From NCBI RefSeq assembly GCF_022763305.1, contig NZ_JALEGT010000100.1, forward strand, positions 37,326 through 101,325: a stretch of DNA of 64,000 nt, given 5' to 3'. The stretch comes from Marivita sp. (GTDB lineage: Bacteria > Pseudomonadota > Alphaproteobacteria > Rhodobacterales > Rhodobacteraceae). Below the pieces are notes generated by a model. That model saw only the letters and a program-made list of their open reading frames with translations. It ran no database searches and had not been told where the DNA came from. Shown here piece by piece: positions 8,764-17,573 of the stretch (the stretch's first letter is position 1; each line of letters begins with the position of its first letter). The translations under genes were made by a program, and so were the position numbers.

Positions 8764-9422
8764 GCCGCGTCAGCAAGGCCATCGCGGCCGGTTTGCCTGC
8801 AAAGATGATCCGCGATGTGACGAACCGGCTTCGGTTCGGTCCGGACGCGCCGCAAAGCGACGAATTGATCTGGATCCGACCGCATGACGTCACGCACTTC
8901 TATCGGGCCGATCCCGCCCAAGGCGCACCCCGGTTCCGTCGTCGCCACTCTGGCATGGTGGCCGGCGGCGATTGGGATCAGTCGCGCAAGCCGTTCGGGA
9001 GCCAGATCAAGCTCGACAGCATCCGCGATCACTTCGAGCATGGCGTGCCCTGGCAAGAGACCGCGATCTTCGGCTGGATGCTCAAGCGGATGGAGAAGGA
9101 AGGCACAGTCGACGGGTTCACAAGCCGCGAGGAGCTGATTGCGCGCTACGACGGTCTTGATCGCATCTACGAGGAGGCCAAACGCACAGGCACCTTGCGG
9201 CCGCATGGCAGCGTGAATGACACCCGCGGCGAACATGGCGGCATCCTCGTGCATATCGCCCGCGATGGCACACCTTTGCGCGACGGCGGCGGCATGCACC
9301 GCTTTGCGATTGCTTACATTCTTGGTCTGGAACGAATCCCGGCGCAGCTTGGCGTGATCCATGTGGATGCTGTGAAATCAGGTGTGCTGCACACACTCCG
9401 GCAAGGGCCGGTTCGGCAGTAA
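8760..9422 (+). CDS. Uncharacterised protein with GDWD and ParB-like motifs, paralogue 2
   Basis: 220 residues, paralogous to the preceding gene over its whole length. Shared blocks are RRHSGMVAGGDWDQ (residues 61-74), HFEHGVPWQETAIFGWM (91-107) and DGGGMHRFAIAYILGLERIP (175-194). The final block resembles a ParB-type nucleotide-binding loop. Length and block order are the same in both copies, but overall identity is only moderate, so the duplication is not recent. Translation is coupled to the upstream copy (ATGA at 8760-8763). I cannot assign a function. Confidence 0.75.
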   Translation: MSRVSKAIAAGLPAKMIRDVTNRLRFGPDAPQSDELIWIRPHDVTHFYRADPAQGAPRFRRRHSGMVAGGDWDQSRKPFGSQIKLDSIRDHFEHGVPWQETAIFGWMLKRMEKEGTVDGFTSREELIARYDGLDRIYEEAKRTGTLRPHGSVNDTRGEHGGILVHIARDGTPLRDGGGMHRFAIAYILGLERIPAQLGVIHVDAVKSGVLHTLRQGPVRQ

Positions 9423-9504
9423 ACCGCCGGTTGTTCGGATGCCTTGCGGGAACGGTTTTCCCGTGCCCGGTGTTGACCGGCTGCAACAACACATGGAGAC
9501 CATC

Positions 9505-9981
9505 ATGTTCAAGCAGCTTGCAACCGGCATGGCCTTTTCGGCTTTCGCAACCATGGGCATCGCCGCCCAGACCGTGAGCGAGATCGACGTGTCCGTTGAT
9601 CTTCCCGCTATCGAAAACAGCGAGGCCGCCCAGGTCTGGACATCCCTGGGCAACGACCTCGAAACCGCAATTGCCGAGCGCATCGCGCCCCAGCTTGGCG
9701 AAGACGGGTCCGAAGTGGTCGTCGATATCAACGAGGTGGCCTTGGCATCGGCTTTCGAGAACGCCTACGCGCTTGAGGACTCCACCCTGTCCGGTCTCGT
9801 CGAAATCCGCGTGCCGGGCCTGCTGAACAACGAGGAATACGAGCTGTCAGTCACTGCAGGTCAGGCCATGTCGGCCGCCTCGCCGGATGTCGATCTGGCC
9901 AGCATGACCATCGCCAGTGTCGAAGTGTATCGGGCGATGATCGACGCTTTCGCAGACAACGTCGCTCAGAAACTGAAGTAA
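9505..9981 (+). CDS. Predicted exported protein of unknown function
   Basis: 158 residues. The N-terminus MFKQLATGMAFSAFATMG followed by IAAQT looks like a Sec signal peptide cleaved near residue 21. The mature part is acidic and contains VDLPAIENSEAAQVWTSLG and a helical ETAIAERIAPQLG segment, suggesting a soluble periplasmic protein. ATG 9505 is preferred to ATG 9493 because GGAG sits 6 bases upstream of it. It follows the paralogue pair by 82 bases on the same strand. No family recognised. Confidence 0.7.
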   Translation: MFKQLATGMAFSAFATMGIAAQTVSEIDVSVDLPAIENSEAAQVWTSLGNDLETAIAERIAPQLGEDGSEVVVDINEVALASAFENAYALEDSTLSGLVEIRVPGLLNNEEYELSVTAGQAMSAASPDVDLASMTIASVEVYRAMIDAFADNVAQKLK

Positions 9982-9997
9982 ATCAACGACCTGACTT

Positions 9998-10014
9998 GCA
10001 GGCGAACAGCCTGC
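9998..10014. terminator. Small hairpin between convergent genes
   Basis: GCAGGC and GCCTGC flank a 5-base loop between the stops of the exported protein (plus) and murD (minus). No T-run follows on either strand, so a terminator role is weakly supported. Confidence 0.35.
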
Positions 10015-10017
10015 GGG

Positions 10018-11421
10018 TCAGCGTTCAAGCAGCGCCTTGACCAGTGCCGCAAAATCCTCGCCGCGTTTCTCGAAGCTGTCATACTGGTCGAAACTCGCCG
10101 CCGCAGGCGCCAGCAGCACGACATCGCCCGGTTCCGCTTCGGCGGCGGCGCGGGCCACAGCGGCCTCCATCGTGCCACAGGCCTCGGCCTCGACACCGGT
10201 CAGTTGCACCGCAAACCCGTCCGCCTCGCGTCCGATGACATAGGCTTTGCGCACGTTCTCATAGCCGGGGATCAACCCGTCCAGCCCGCCTTCCTTCTGC
10301 AAGCCGCCGCAGATCCAGCGGATGTTCTTGAACGCCTGCAACGCCTTCAAGGCCGAGTCCACATTGGTCGCTTTACTGTCGTTCACAAAAGTCACGCCGT
10401 TCTTTTCACCGATGATCTGGCTGCGATGCGGCAGACCGGCAAAGGACTTCATCGCGGCTTCGATCTGGCGTGGGGCCACGCCCAGCGCACGGGTGGCCGC
10501 ATAGGCGGCGCAGGCGTTCTGGTGGTTGTGCGCACCGGGCAAGCCCTTGATCTCACGCAGGTCGATGGAGCCCACCTGTTTGCCCTTGCGCCATTCGGTC
10601 AGGAACCCCTTGCGCGCATAAACATGCCAGCCCGGTCCCGTCAGTTTCTGCCCCGAAGAGATGCGGATCACCCGATCATCCCCCGGCCCTTCGGAGAGCT
10701 GGTTGGCGATATAAAGCCCTTCGTTTTCGTCCACACCGATGACCGCGCGATCCGGTCCACCTTCGGCAAAAAGCCTGCGCTTGGCCGCGAAATACCCGCC
10801 CAGCCCGGCGTGCCGGTCAAGGTGATCCGGCGACAGGTTTGTGAACACCGCCACATCCGGCGTCAGCGCGCGGGCCAGATCGGTCTGGTAGCTGGACAGC
10901 TCCAGCACCACCACATCGCCATCGCCCGGAGGGTCGATGTCCAGAACACCCCGCCCGATATTGCCCGCCAACTGGCTGTGCCGGTCGGTGGTGGTCAGGA
11001 TGTGATGGATCAGCGCCGAGGTGGTGGATTTGCCGTTCGACCCGGTCACCGCGATCACGCGCGGGGCGGTGTCGAACTCGTCCCAGTCTTTCGTTGCCAG
11101 CGACCGGAAGAACAGGCCGATGTCATTGTCCACCGGCACACCCGCCGCCCAGGCCTTGGCGATCACGGGGTTCGGCGCGGGATAAAGATGCGGGATACCG
11201 GGGCTGACGATCAGGCAGGCGATGGCGTCGAAGGCTCCATCGCGGGTCAACTCGCGGGTCTCGAACCCTTCGGCCTCGGCCGCCTCGCGGGCTTTGGGGT
11301 TGTCGTCCCAGCAGATCGCCGTAGCACCCCCTGCCCGCAACGCACGCGCCGCCGACAGGCCCGACCGGCCCAACCCCAACACGGCCACCTGATGGCCTTC
11401 AAAACCCTGAACGGGGATCAT
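10018..11421 (-). CDS. murD: UDP-N-acetylmuramoyl-L-alanine--D-glutamate ligase MurD
   Basis: 467 residues. MurD adds D-glutamate to UDP-MurNAc-L-Ala with ATP. The sequence shows the N-terminal Rossmann loop [17 protein letters not shown] (residues 12-28), the P-loop [17 protein letters not shown] (124-140), the [10 protein letters not shown] central motif and [17 protein letters not shown] near the C-terminal domain. In the standard dcw cluster murD directly precedes ftsW; here about 3.1 kb of opposite-strand genes lies between them. hisD is the upstream neighbour, 57 bases away. Confidence 0.97.
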   Translation of the reverse strand: MIPVQGFEGHQVAVLGLGRSGLSAARALRAGGATAICWDDNPKAREAAEAEGFETRELTRDGAFDAIACLIVSPGIPHLYPAPNPVIAKAWAAGVPVDNDIGLFFRSLATKDWDEFDTAPRVIAVTGSNGKSTTSALIHHILTTTDRHSQLAGNIGRGVLDIDPPGDGDVVVLELSSYQTDLARALTPDVAVFTNLSPDHLDRHAGLGGYFAAKRRLFAEGGPDRAVIGVDENEGLYIANQLSEGPGDDRVIRISSGQKLTGPGWHVYARKGFLTEWRKGKQVGSIDLREIKGLPGAHNHQNACAAYAATRALGVAPRQIEAAMKSFAGLPHRSQIIGEKNGVTFVNDSKATNVDSALKALQAFKNIRWICGGLQKEGGLDGLIPGYENVRKAYVIGREADGFAVQLTGVEAEACGTMEAAVARAAAEAEPGDVVLLAPAAASFDQYDSFEKRGEDFAALVKALLER

Positions 11422-11478
11422 CGCGCACCTCTTGCTTGGTCCGCCAATCGCTACCGCATCTGTGGCCCGTGGAAAAGA

Positions 11479-12780
11479 TCAGCCGTTGAGCTTGCGCAGA
11501 CGTGCCGTCACCGACAGCCCGTGCGCCTCGAGCGATTCCGACCGGGCCAGTGTTTCCGCAGCCGGACCGATCGCCCGCAACGCCTCGGGTGACATCTTGG
11601 CCAGCGTCGTCCGCTTGAGGAAATCGAGCACAGACAGCCCGGACGAGAACCGCGCCGACCGCGCCGTGGGCAGCACGTGGTTCGGACCGCCGACATAATC
11701 GCCAATCGCCTCGGGCGTCCATTGGCCAAGGAAGATTGCACCAGCATGGGTGATCTTCGCCGACAGCGCGTCGGGATCGTCGACGCACAGCTCAAGGTGC
11801 TCCGGCGCGATCCGGTCACAGAGCGCCGCCGCCTCGTCCAGATCCCGCACGGTGATCACCGCGCCGAAATCGCGCCAGCTTGCCCCGGCAATCGCACGGC
11901 GTTCCAGGGTTTCGAGGCGTGTCTCGACCGCGTCCGACACCGCCTGCCCAAAGGCGGCATCTGTGGTGATCAACAAAGACTGCGCGCTCTCGTCGTGTTC
12001 CGCCTGAGACATCAGGTCCAAGGCGATCCAGTCCGGGTCATTCTCGCCATCCGCAATCACGAGGATCTCCGACGGCCCGGCGATCATGTCGATGCCCACC
12101 TTGCCGAAGACCCGGCGCTTTGCCGCCGCAACAAAGGCGTTGCCCGGCCCGGTGATCTTGTCCACCGGCGCGATGGTCTCTGTCCCGTAGGCCAGCGCCG
12201 CAACCGCCTGCGCGCCACCGATGCGGTAGACCTCGTCCACCCCGGCGATCCGGCAGGCCATCATCACCAGCGGATTGATCACCCCATCCGGCGTCGGCAC
12301 GGTCACGGCAAGCCGCTTGACCCCCGCAACCTTGGCAGGGACCGCGTTCATCAGGACCGAGGACGGATAGCTGGCCAGCCCGCCGGGCACGTAAAGCCCC
12401 GCCGCAGATACAGCCGTCCAGCGCCAGCCCAAGGTGGCCCCTTCCGGATCGGTCCACATCTCGTCCTTGGGCATCTGGCGCGTATGATATGCGCGGATGC
12501 GCTCTGCCGCGGTTTCCAGCGCCACGCGTTCGGCTTCGGGAACCTTGGCGATCTCAGCGTCGATCTCTGCCTCGGACACGCGCATCTGCGCAGCGGTCAG
12601 GTGCAGCCGGTCGAATTTCGCCGTCAGCTCAAGCACCGCGTCATCGCCGCGCGCCCGCACATCGGCAATGATCCCAGCCACCACGTCGTCCACATCCGGG
12701 CTGTCCTCGCGCTTGGCGCTCAGCAGCGCGGCAAAGCGGCTTTCGAAATCGGCATCGGTCGTGGACAGGAATTGCGGCAT
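11479..12780 (-). CDS. hisD: Histidinol dehydrogenase HisD
   Basis: 433 residues, typical length. HisD catalyses the last two steps of histidine synthesis, oxidising L-histidinol to L-histidine with NAD and zinc. Diagnostic segments include YVPGGLASYPSSVLMNAVPA, GPGNAFVAAAKR, DMIAGPSEILVIAD, the zinc-ligand region QAEHDESAQ and GPNHVLPTARSARFSSGLSV. The gene belongs to the murA-DUF2948-hisD linkage common in this order, here with a GNAT gene between. The start is the ATG at 12780. Confidence 0.97.
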   Translation of the reverse strand: MPQFLSTTDADFESRFAALLSAKREDSPDVDDVVAGIIADVRARGDDAVLELTAKFDRLHLTAAQMRVSEAEIDAEIAKVPEAERVALETAAERIRAYHTRQMPKDEMWTDPEGATLGWRWTAVSAAGLYVPGGLASYPSSVLMNAVPAKVAGVKRLAVTVPTPDGVINPLVMMACRIAGVDEVYRIGGAQAVAALAYGTETIAPVDKITGPGNAFVAAAKRRVFGKVGIDMIAGPSEILVIADGENDPDWIALDLMSQAEHDESAQSLLITTDAAFGQAVSDAVETRLETLERRAIAGASWRDFGAVITVRDLDEAAALCDRIAPEHLELCVDDPDALSAKITHAGAIFLGQWTPEAIGDYVGGPNHVLPTARSARFSSGLSVLDFLKRTTLAKMSPEALRAIGPAAETLARSESLEAHGLSVTARLRKLNG

Positions 12781-12832
12781 GACGCCCTCCGGATCAGCTT
12801 TGCGCGGTACTTAGACCGCGCCGCCCGAACCC

Positions 12833-13351
12833 TCAAGCGCCGCGCGTCAGGTCTGCGCCGTCCAGCGCCTTGATCATCAGGACATCATCGCGCCCGACGC
12901 CATCAAATAAGACGGACCGGGGTCGCCTGCCGAAGACATGAAAGCCCAGAGCCTGATAAAGCGCCTGCGCGCCGGTGTTCTCTACATCCACGCAAAGTTC
13001 GGCCTGCTGGATGCCCGCCACCGCCAACTGCTCCAGCATCGCTTCCATCAACGCCCGGCCAACGCCCTGACGCTGCGCCTCGGGCCGCACGTAAAGCGGG
13101 CCGATGTCGGCCATGTGCTGCATCCGACGCGGACCACCGCGCCGCGCCGACACGAAGCCGACCAAGCGTTTGGCATCATCGAATGCCCCGAGGATGAGAT
13201 TGGCCTCGAGCATCCGCTCCACATCCTTGTTGGGAATTGCGCGGGCTTCTTCGGCACCGAACAGAAACGCCGAGGGCACCTTCATCAGCCCGTCCGCCCA
13301 GACGGCGCGATAGGCCGACAGGTCTTTCGGCGTCAGCCGCCGGATGGTCAT
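12833..13351 (-). CDS. GNAT-family N-acetyltransferase
   Basis: 172 residues with a full GNAT fold: an N-terminal ITI-type beta strand ([17 protein letters not shown]), the acetyl-CoA pyrophosphate loop RPEAQRQGVGRALMEAM (residues about 88-104) and the C-terminal NTGAQALYQALGFHVFGR motif. Substrate unknown. The start overlaps the DUF2948 stop by ATGA, and hisD follows after 52 bases, so it sits inside the murA-DUF2948-hisD run. Confidence 0.88.
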   Translation of the reverse strand: MTIRRLTPKDLSAYRAVWADGLMKVPSAFLFGAEEARAIPNKDVERMLEANLILGAFDDAKRLVGFVSARRGGPRRMQHMADIGPLYVRPEAQRQGVGRALMEAMLEQLAVAGIQQAELCVDVENTGAQALYQALGFHVFGRRPRSVLFDGVGRDDVLMIKALDGADLTRGA

Positions 13352-13824
13352 GCGGGATGGTCCGGCACCTTGCCCGACACCGCCGCATAGGGCCGCGTCA
13401 CATCGCGCAGCGCAACCTCCAGCTCTGACACCTGCAACCGGATCGCCCCATCCCCCGCCAGCGTCAGGATCACAGCGCCCCCCGCCTCACCCGGTTCAAA
13501 GGTGACCGACAGGACCGACAGGATCGTATCCGCGTCGCCGCGCGGGACACCCTGGCTGGCGACCCGTTCCACATTCTCGACCGCCAGCACCGACTGCACC
13601 CGCTCAGGAGTGCGCCCGCCCCGCTGTGCAATGGGCACGTCTTCCCACCGGAACCGGTTGAGCAGGATGCCGAACCGCGCCCGGCCGCGCTGCCACTGCA
13701 TCTCGCTGGCTGGAAAGACCGCATCCTGACAGAGCGCCGACAGCACCTGCAGGTCGTCTTCATCCATCGCAACCAGCCGCAGGGGCCGGGCCGCGCCGTC
13801 TTCGAATGTGGCGTCCTGCGTCAC
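13348..13824 (-). CDS. DUF2948 family protein
   Basis: 158 residues matching DUF2948, a family found beside murA and hisD in alphaproteobacteria. Features include [24 protein letters not shown], the [12 protein letters not shown] segment and a C-terminal [13 protein letters not shown]. Function is unknown. The start codon is GTG (complement at 13822-13824), overlapping the murA stop as GTGA, and the stop overlaps the GNAT start. This three-gene coupling suggests one transcript from murA. Confidence 0.85.
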   Translation of the reverse strand: MTQDATFEDGAARPLRLVAMDEDDLQVLSALCQDAVFPASEMQWQRGRARFGILLNRFRWEDVPIAQRGGRTPERVQSVLAVENVERVASQGVPRGDADTILSVLSVTFEPGEAGGAVILTLAGDGAIRLQVSELEVALRDVTRPYAAVSGKVPDHPA

Positions 13825-15092
13825 TGTTCCTTCACCCGTTCGATCTTGGCCCCGACGCCCGAAAGCTTGCGCACCACGTGTTCATAGCCGCGATCCAGAT
13901 GATAGACCCGGCTCACGATGGTGTCGCCCTCGGCGGCAAGCCCCGCAAGGATCAGCGACACCGAAGCCCGCAGATCCGTCGCCATCACCGGCGCGCCGCG
14001 CAGCTTGTCCACACCTGTCACCCGCGCGATGCCGCCATGGACATCGATCTTCGCGCCCATCCGGGCCAGTTCCGGGGCGTGCATGAAACGATTCTCGAAG
14101 ATCTTCTCTTCCAGAACGCTGGTGCCCTCGGCTGTGCAGAGCAGCGCCATCATCTGCGCCTGCAGGTCGGTCGGAAAGCCGGGGAACGGCTCGGTTGTCA
14201 CATCCACCGCCGACACCCGCCCGTTCTTGCGCGCGACCTTCAGCCCGGTCGGCGTTTCCTCGACCGAGATGCCCGCCGCGTCCAGCTTTTCGCAGAACGC
14301 CGCCAGCAGGTCGATCGTGCCTCCCAGACACTCCACCTCACCGCCGCAAATCGCGGGGGCCAGCATATAGGTGCCCAGTTCGATCCGGTCCGTGACCACA
14401 CGATGGGTCGCCCCGCCCAGACGGTCGACACCCTGTATGGTGATCTCGGAAGTGCCTTCGCCGTCGATCTGCGCGCCCATCTTGCGCAGGCACTGCGCCA
14501 GATCGACGATCTCGGGCTCACGCGCCGCGTTCTTCAGAACCGTCGTGCCCTTAGCCAGCGTCGCCGCCATCAGCGCGTTTTCGGTTGCCCCGACCGACAC
14601 AAAGGGAAACTCGACGATCCCACCCTGCAATCCGCCCGCGGGCGCCTTGGCATGGACATAGCCGTCCCGCAGGTCCAGCTCCGCCCCCATCGCCTCGAAG
14701 GCCTTGAGGTGCAAATCCACCGGACGCGCGCCAATCGCACAGCCACCGGGCAGCGACACCTCGGCATGTCCGAACCGCGCCAGCAATGGACCAAGGACCA
14801 GAATCGACGCCCGCATCTTGCGCACGATGTCATATTCGGCACGCATCGAGCTAAGATCATGGCTCGACATCGCGAGCACCTGCCCGTCCTGAAGCGCCTG
14901 CACTTCGGCGCCAAGCGACTGCAACAGCGTGGTCATGGTACGAATGTCGCTCAGACGCGGCGCATTGGTCAGCGTCAGCGGCTCCTCGCTCAGCAGCGTT
15001 GCGGGCATGAGCGTAAGGCAGGCGTTCTTGGCACCCGCAATGGGAATCTGGCCGTGCAACGGCCCGTTCCCTGTCACGATAATCTGATCCAT
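13821..15092 (-). CDS. murA: UDP-N-acetylglucosamine 1-carboxyvinyltransferase MurA
   Basis: 423 residues. MurA performs the first committed step of peptidoglycan synthesis, adding enolpyruvate to UDP-GlcNAc; it is the fosfomycin target. The N-terminal catalytic Lys-Asn pair is in [12 protein letters not shown] (K22, N23), and the active-site loop [18 protein letters not shown] keeps the cysteine (C118) attacked by fosfomycin. The C-terminal [19 protein letters not shown] motif is also present. Its upstream neighbour is a tiny basic protein gene, 5 bases away; downstream it is coupled to DUF2948. Confidence 0.97.
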   Translation of the reverse strand: MDQIIVTGNGPLHGQIPIAGAKNACLTLMPATLLSEEPLTLTNAPRLSDIRTMTTLLQSLGAEVQALQDGQVLAMSSHDLSSMRAEYDIVRKMRASILVLGPLLARFGHAEVSLPGGCAIGARPVDLHLKAFEAMGAELDLRDGYVHAKAPAGGLQGGIVEFPFVSVGATENALMAATLAKGTTVLKNAAREPEIVDLAQCLRKMGAQIDGEGTSEITIQGVDRLGGATHRVVTDRIELGTYMLAPAICGGEVECLGGTIDLLAAFCEKLDAAGISVEETPTGLKVARKNGRVSAVDVTTEPFPGFPTDLQAQMMALLCTAEGTSVLEEKIFENRFMHAPELARMGAKIDVHGGIARVTGVDKLRGAPVMATDLRASVSLILAGLAAEGDTIVSRVYHLDRGYEHVVRKLSGVGAKIERVKEQ

Positions 15093-15097
15093 ATGCT

Positions 15098-15265
15098 CTA
15101 CCTGCCCTCGTTCGCCTGTGTGGTGTCTTTGCCATCATCCGTTGCACCCGCCGCGCGCGCCCGCGCCTGCGCCTTGCGCTTGGCCATATTCGCCTTGAGC
15201 GCGGCTTTCAGCCTGTCTTCCCGCGCTGCCTGGTCTGTTTTTCCGGATGAAGGTTTCTGCGTCAT
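15098..15265 (-). CDS. Small basic protein upstream of murA
   Basis: A 55-residue open frame from ATG (complement 15263-15265) to TAG at 15098, ending 5 bases before murA starts. The middle is rich in Lys, Arg and Ala ([20 protein letters not shown]), predicted as one amphipathic helix, with an acidic tail. There is no signal peptide. Small proteins of this type upstream of murA are known to me from other Rhodobacterales; function unknown. Its close spacing to murA supports real translation. Confidence 0.6.
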   Translation of the reverse strand: MTQKPSSGKTDQAAREDRLKAALKANMAKRKAQARARAAGATDDGKDTTQANEGR

Positions 15266-15365
15266 GCGCACTTCCTATCCCAGAGGCAAAAAAGGGTCCA
15301 GATTGCGCTTGCACCGATTTCCGTTTGCGTCTAATCACCCGCCACGCCAACCATGGCGACCCGGC

Positions 15366-15440
<75 letters not shown>

Positions 15441-15603
15441 TTAACCGTCCAGCGCCATACTGCAGCACCGGACATATAGAGCCTACAGCCCGATTATGCG
15501 TCTGCCCCGCCGAAATGGTTTGGGGTGCGGCACCGTTTCGGCGAGACGTATTGAACCGTCAATCCGGCCAGCGCTCCCCTCCAACAGAGCGCAGAAGTGG
15601 TTC

Positions 15604-16389
15604 TCAGGCATCGTCCCCTCGCGGCAGGGCTTGGCGGCGCAGCTGGGTCAGTTCCGCCATGATCGAGAGGGCGATTTCCTCGGGTGTCACGGCCCCGATG
15701 TTCAGACCGGCCGGGGCGGACACGTTTGCGATGTCTTCCGGAGGCAGACCCGCCTGCTCCAGTTTGGCGGACAGGGCGGCGAATTTCTTGGTGCTGCCGA
15801 CAAAGGCGACATGGCCGGACGACGCCCCAAGCGCTGCCTTCAGCGCATCGAGATCCCCTTGTCCTTGCGTGGCGATCACGGTTGCCCTGAACCGACCAGC
15901 GGCTGGCGCCTCGCGCAGCTCGCGCACAACGGCCCAATGAAACTGTGGAGCCAGCGTAACCAGCACGTCGGCCACGGGCGAACTTCCAAGAACCGTGAGC
16001 TCCGGCATCGGCAGACAGGGTTCAATGAAAATGTCCACGGTTCCGCGCGACGGGCACCCGTTGCGCATATAGGTGACGCCATCCGCTTCGGTGCCCGCCG
16101 TCACGCCCTTTTCCGACAGCAGGTCTTCCGGCGCGACCGAGATCAATTGCGGAACGCCGGTGACGATCGCCTGAAGCGCCGCACGCTTCACCGCGCCGCG
16201 CGTGCATCCACCGCCAAGAAAGCCTTGCGCGATGGTTCCATCGGCCCGGATCAACGCTTTCGACCCCGGCTTCGCAGCGGTGGTGCCGGCGGTGCGAATG
16301 ATCGTGGCAAAGGCGAAGGGCTCTTCCCGGGCACGCAGGTCCTGGGCAAGGCCTGCAAGATCGGACGACAAAAACTCGGCGGGGCTCAT
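15604..16389 (-). CDS. coxF: XdhC/CoxF-family molybdoenzyme maturation protein
   Basis: 261 residues of the XdhC/CoxI family, which deliver or sulfurate the molybdenum cofactor of xanthine and CO dehydrogenases. The N-terminal domain has TIIRTAGTTAAKPGSKALI and the GFLGGGCTRGAV motif (GGGC at residues 59-62) proposed to bind cofactor. The C-terminal Rossmann domain has LTVLGSSPVADVLVTLAP and the SAPAGLNIGAVTPEEIALSI ending typical of XdhC_C. The start overlaps the coxE stop (ATGA). It is the last gene of the CO dehydrogenase operon; CoxF and CoxI are related, so the letter is assigned by position. Confidence 0.85.
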   Translation of the reverse strand: MSPAEFLSSDLAGLAQDLRAREEPFAFATIIRTAGTTAAKPGSKALIRADGTIAQGFLGGGCTRGAVKRAALQAIVTGVPQLISVAPEDLLSEKGVTAGTEADGVTYMRNGCPSRGTVDIFIEPCLPMPELTVLGSSPVADVLVTLAPQFHWAVVRELREAPAAGRFRATVIATQGQGDLDALKAALGASSGHVAFVGSTKKFAALSAKLEQAGLPPEDIANVSAPAGLNIGAVTPEEIALSIMAELTQLRRQALPRGDDA

Positions 16390-17573
16390 AGGCGTCCCAA
16401 CTCCTGTTCCAGCGCGGCGATGTTGCCGAGCGTGTTGGCAGCAGAGAAAAGGTCAAGATGCGGCAAGGCAGCGGCCATGCCAGCGGCGACGGGGGCATAA
16501 TCCTTCCACCCCTTCAGCGGGTTGAGCCAGATGATCCGACAGCCCCGCTTGCGCAGCTTTGACAGCGCCGCATCGATCAATTCGGGTGGCGAGGTGTCAT
16601 AGCCATCCGACAGGATGATCACGACTGACCGACCAGTCACAAAGCGTCGTGCGTAGGTGTCGGAAAAGCGCATGAGGCATTCGCCAATCTTGGACCCGCC
16701 GCCAAAGCCATCCGCCATCAGCGACAGCCGCCCGATGGCCCGCATCGCATCCTTGTCGCGCAGCGCGTCCGTGATCCGGACCAGACGCGTGTGGAAGAGA
16801 TACCCGTCGGAGTTGGGATCACCCCGCAGAAGTCCGGCGAGAAAGGCCACGAAGACCTGCGCATAGACGCTCATGGAGCCTGAAACATCGCAGAGCGCCA
16901 CGATCCTTACCTCGCGATCCGGGCGCGCGCGACGGATCAGCCGGATGGGTTCGCCCCCGGTCGACAGGCTCCGCCGGATCGTCTTGCGGAAGTGCAGACC
17001 ACTCCCCTTGCGCGCGGCGATTCGCCTGCGGGAGCGCCGGTCGCGCAACGCAGCGCCAAGACGGCGCGCGACGGCTTCGGCTTCGGCGACCTCCTCCGGG
17101 CGGACCAGATCCCGCAAATCGCGCTTGGCAAGGTTCGTCACCTCGACGGCGATCAGCTTGCCTTCGCCCTCACTCTCGGCCTCGCCATCGCCCCGATCTG
17201 GCGCGGTCGATTGGCCTGCCCCGCCCTCCGTGTCCTGTCCCGCTGCATCGCGCGACGATTTCACGGCCTTATGATGTGACGGGACCGGCGTTTTCGGCAC
17301 CACCTTCTGGCGAACGCGGCCCATATCCATCCAATAGGCATTGAACAGGTCGTCGAAGCGCAGCGCCTCTTCCTTGGACCCGGTGCAAACGGCCTTGAGC
17401 GCGGCGCGGGCGCGGTTGGGTTCGGAAGCGTTCACATGGGTCAGCGCATCCAGCGCGGTGCGCGTTTCCTCTGCACCAAGGCGCAAGCCGTTTTCACGCA
17501 GATGCGCAAGAAAGCCCGCCATACGGGCCGTCGGACCGGGGTCCCGGCCTGCGAATTTGGTGATCCTGCTCAC
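16386..17573 (-). CDS. coxE: VWA-domain protein CoxE
   Basis: 395 residues. In the CO dehydrogenase system CoxE works with the AAA ATPase CoxD to build the CuSMoO2 active site. A C-terminal von Willebrand A domain carries the metal-site motif CDVSGSMSVYAQ (residues 228-239) plus SVVIILSDGYDTSP and IIWLNPLKGW. The N-terminal 90 residues are helical, with a charged, low-complexity linker (about 100-140). The start is GTG, overlapping the coxD stop as GTGA; coxF overlaps downstream. No signal peptide, so it is cytoplasmic or membrane-associated. Confidence 0.9.
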   Translation of the reverse strand: MSRITKFAGRDPGPTARMAGFLAHLRENGLRLGAEETRTALDALTHVNASEPNRARAALKAVCTGSKEEALRFDDLFNAYWMDMGRVRQKVVPKTPVPSHHKAVKSSRDAAGQDTEGGAGQSTAPDRGDGEAESEGEGKLIAVEVTNLAKRDLRDLVRPEEVAEAEAVARRLGAALRDRRSRRRIAARKGSGLHFRKTIRRSLSTGGEPIRLIRRARPDREVRIVALCDVSGSMSVYAQVFVAFLAGLLRGDPNSDGYLFHTRLVRITDALRDKDAMRAIGRLSLMADGFGGGSKIGECLMRFSDTYARRFVTGRSVVIILSDGYDTSPPELIDAALSKLRKRGCRIIWLNPLKGWKDYAPVAAGMAAALPHLDLFSAANTLGNIAALEQELGRL

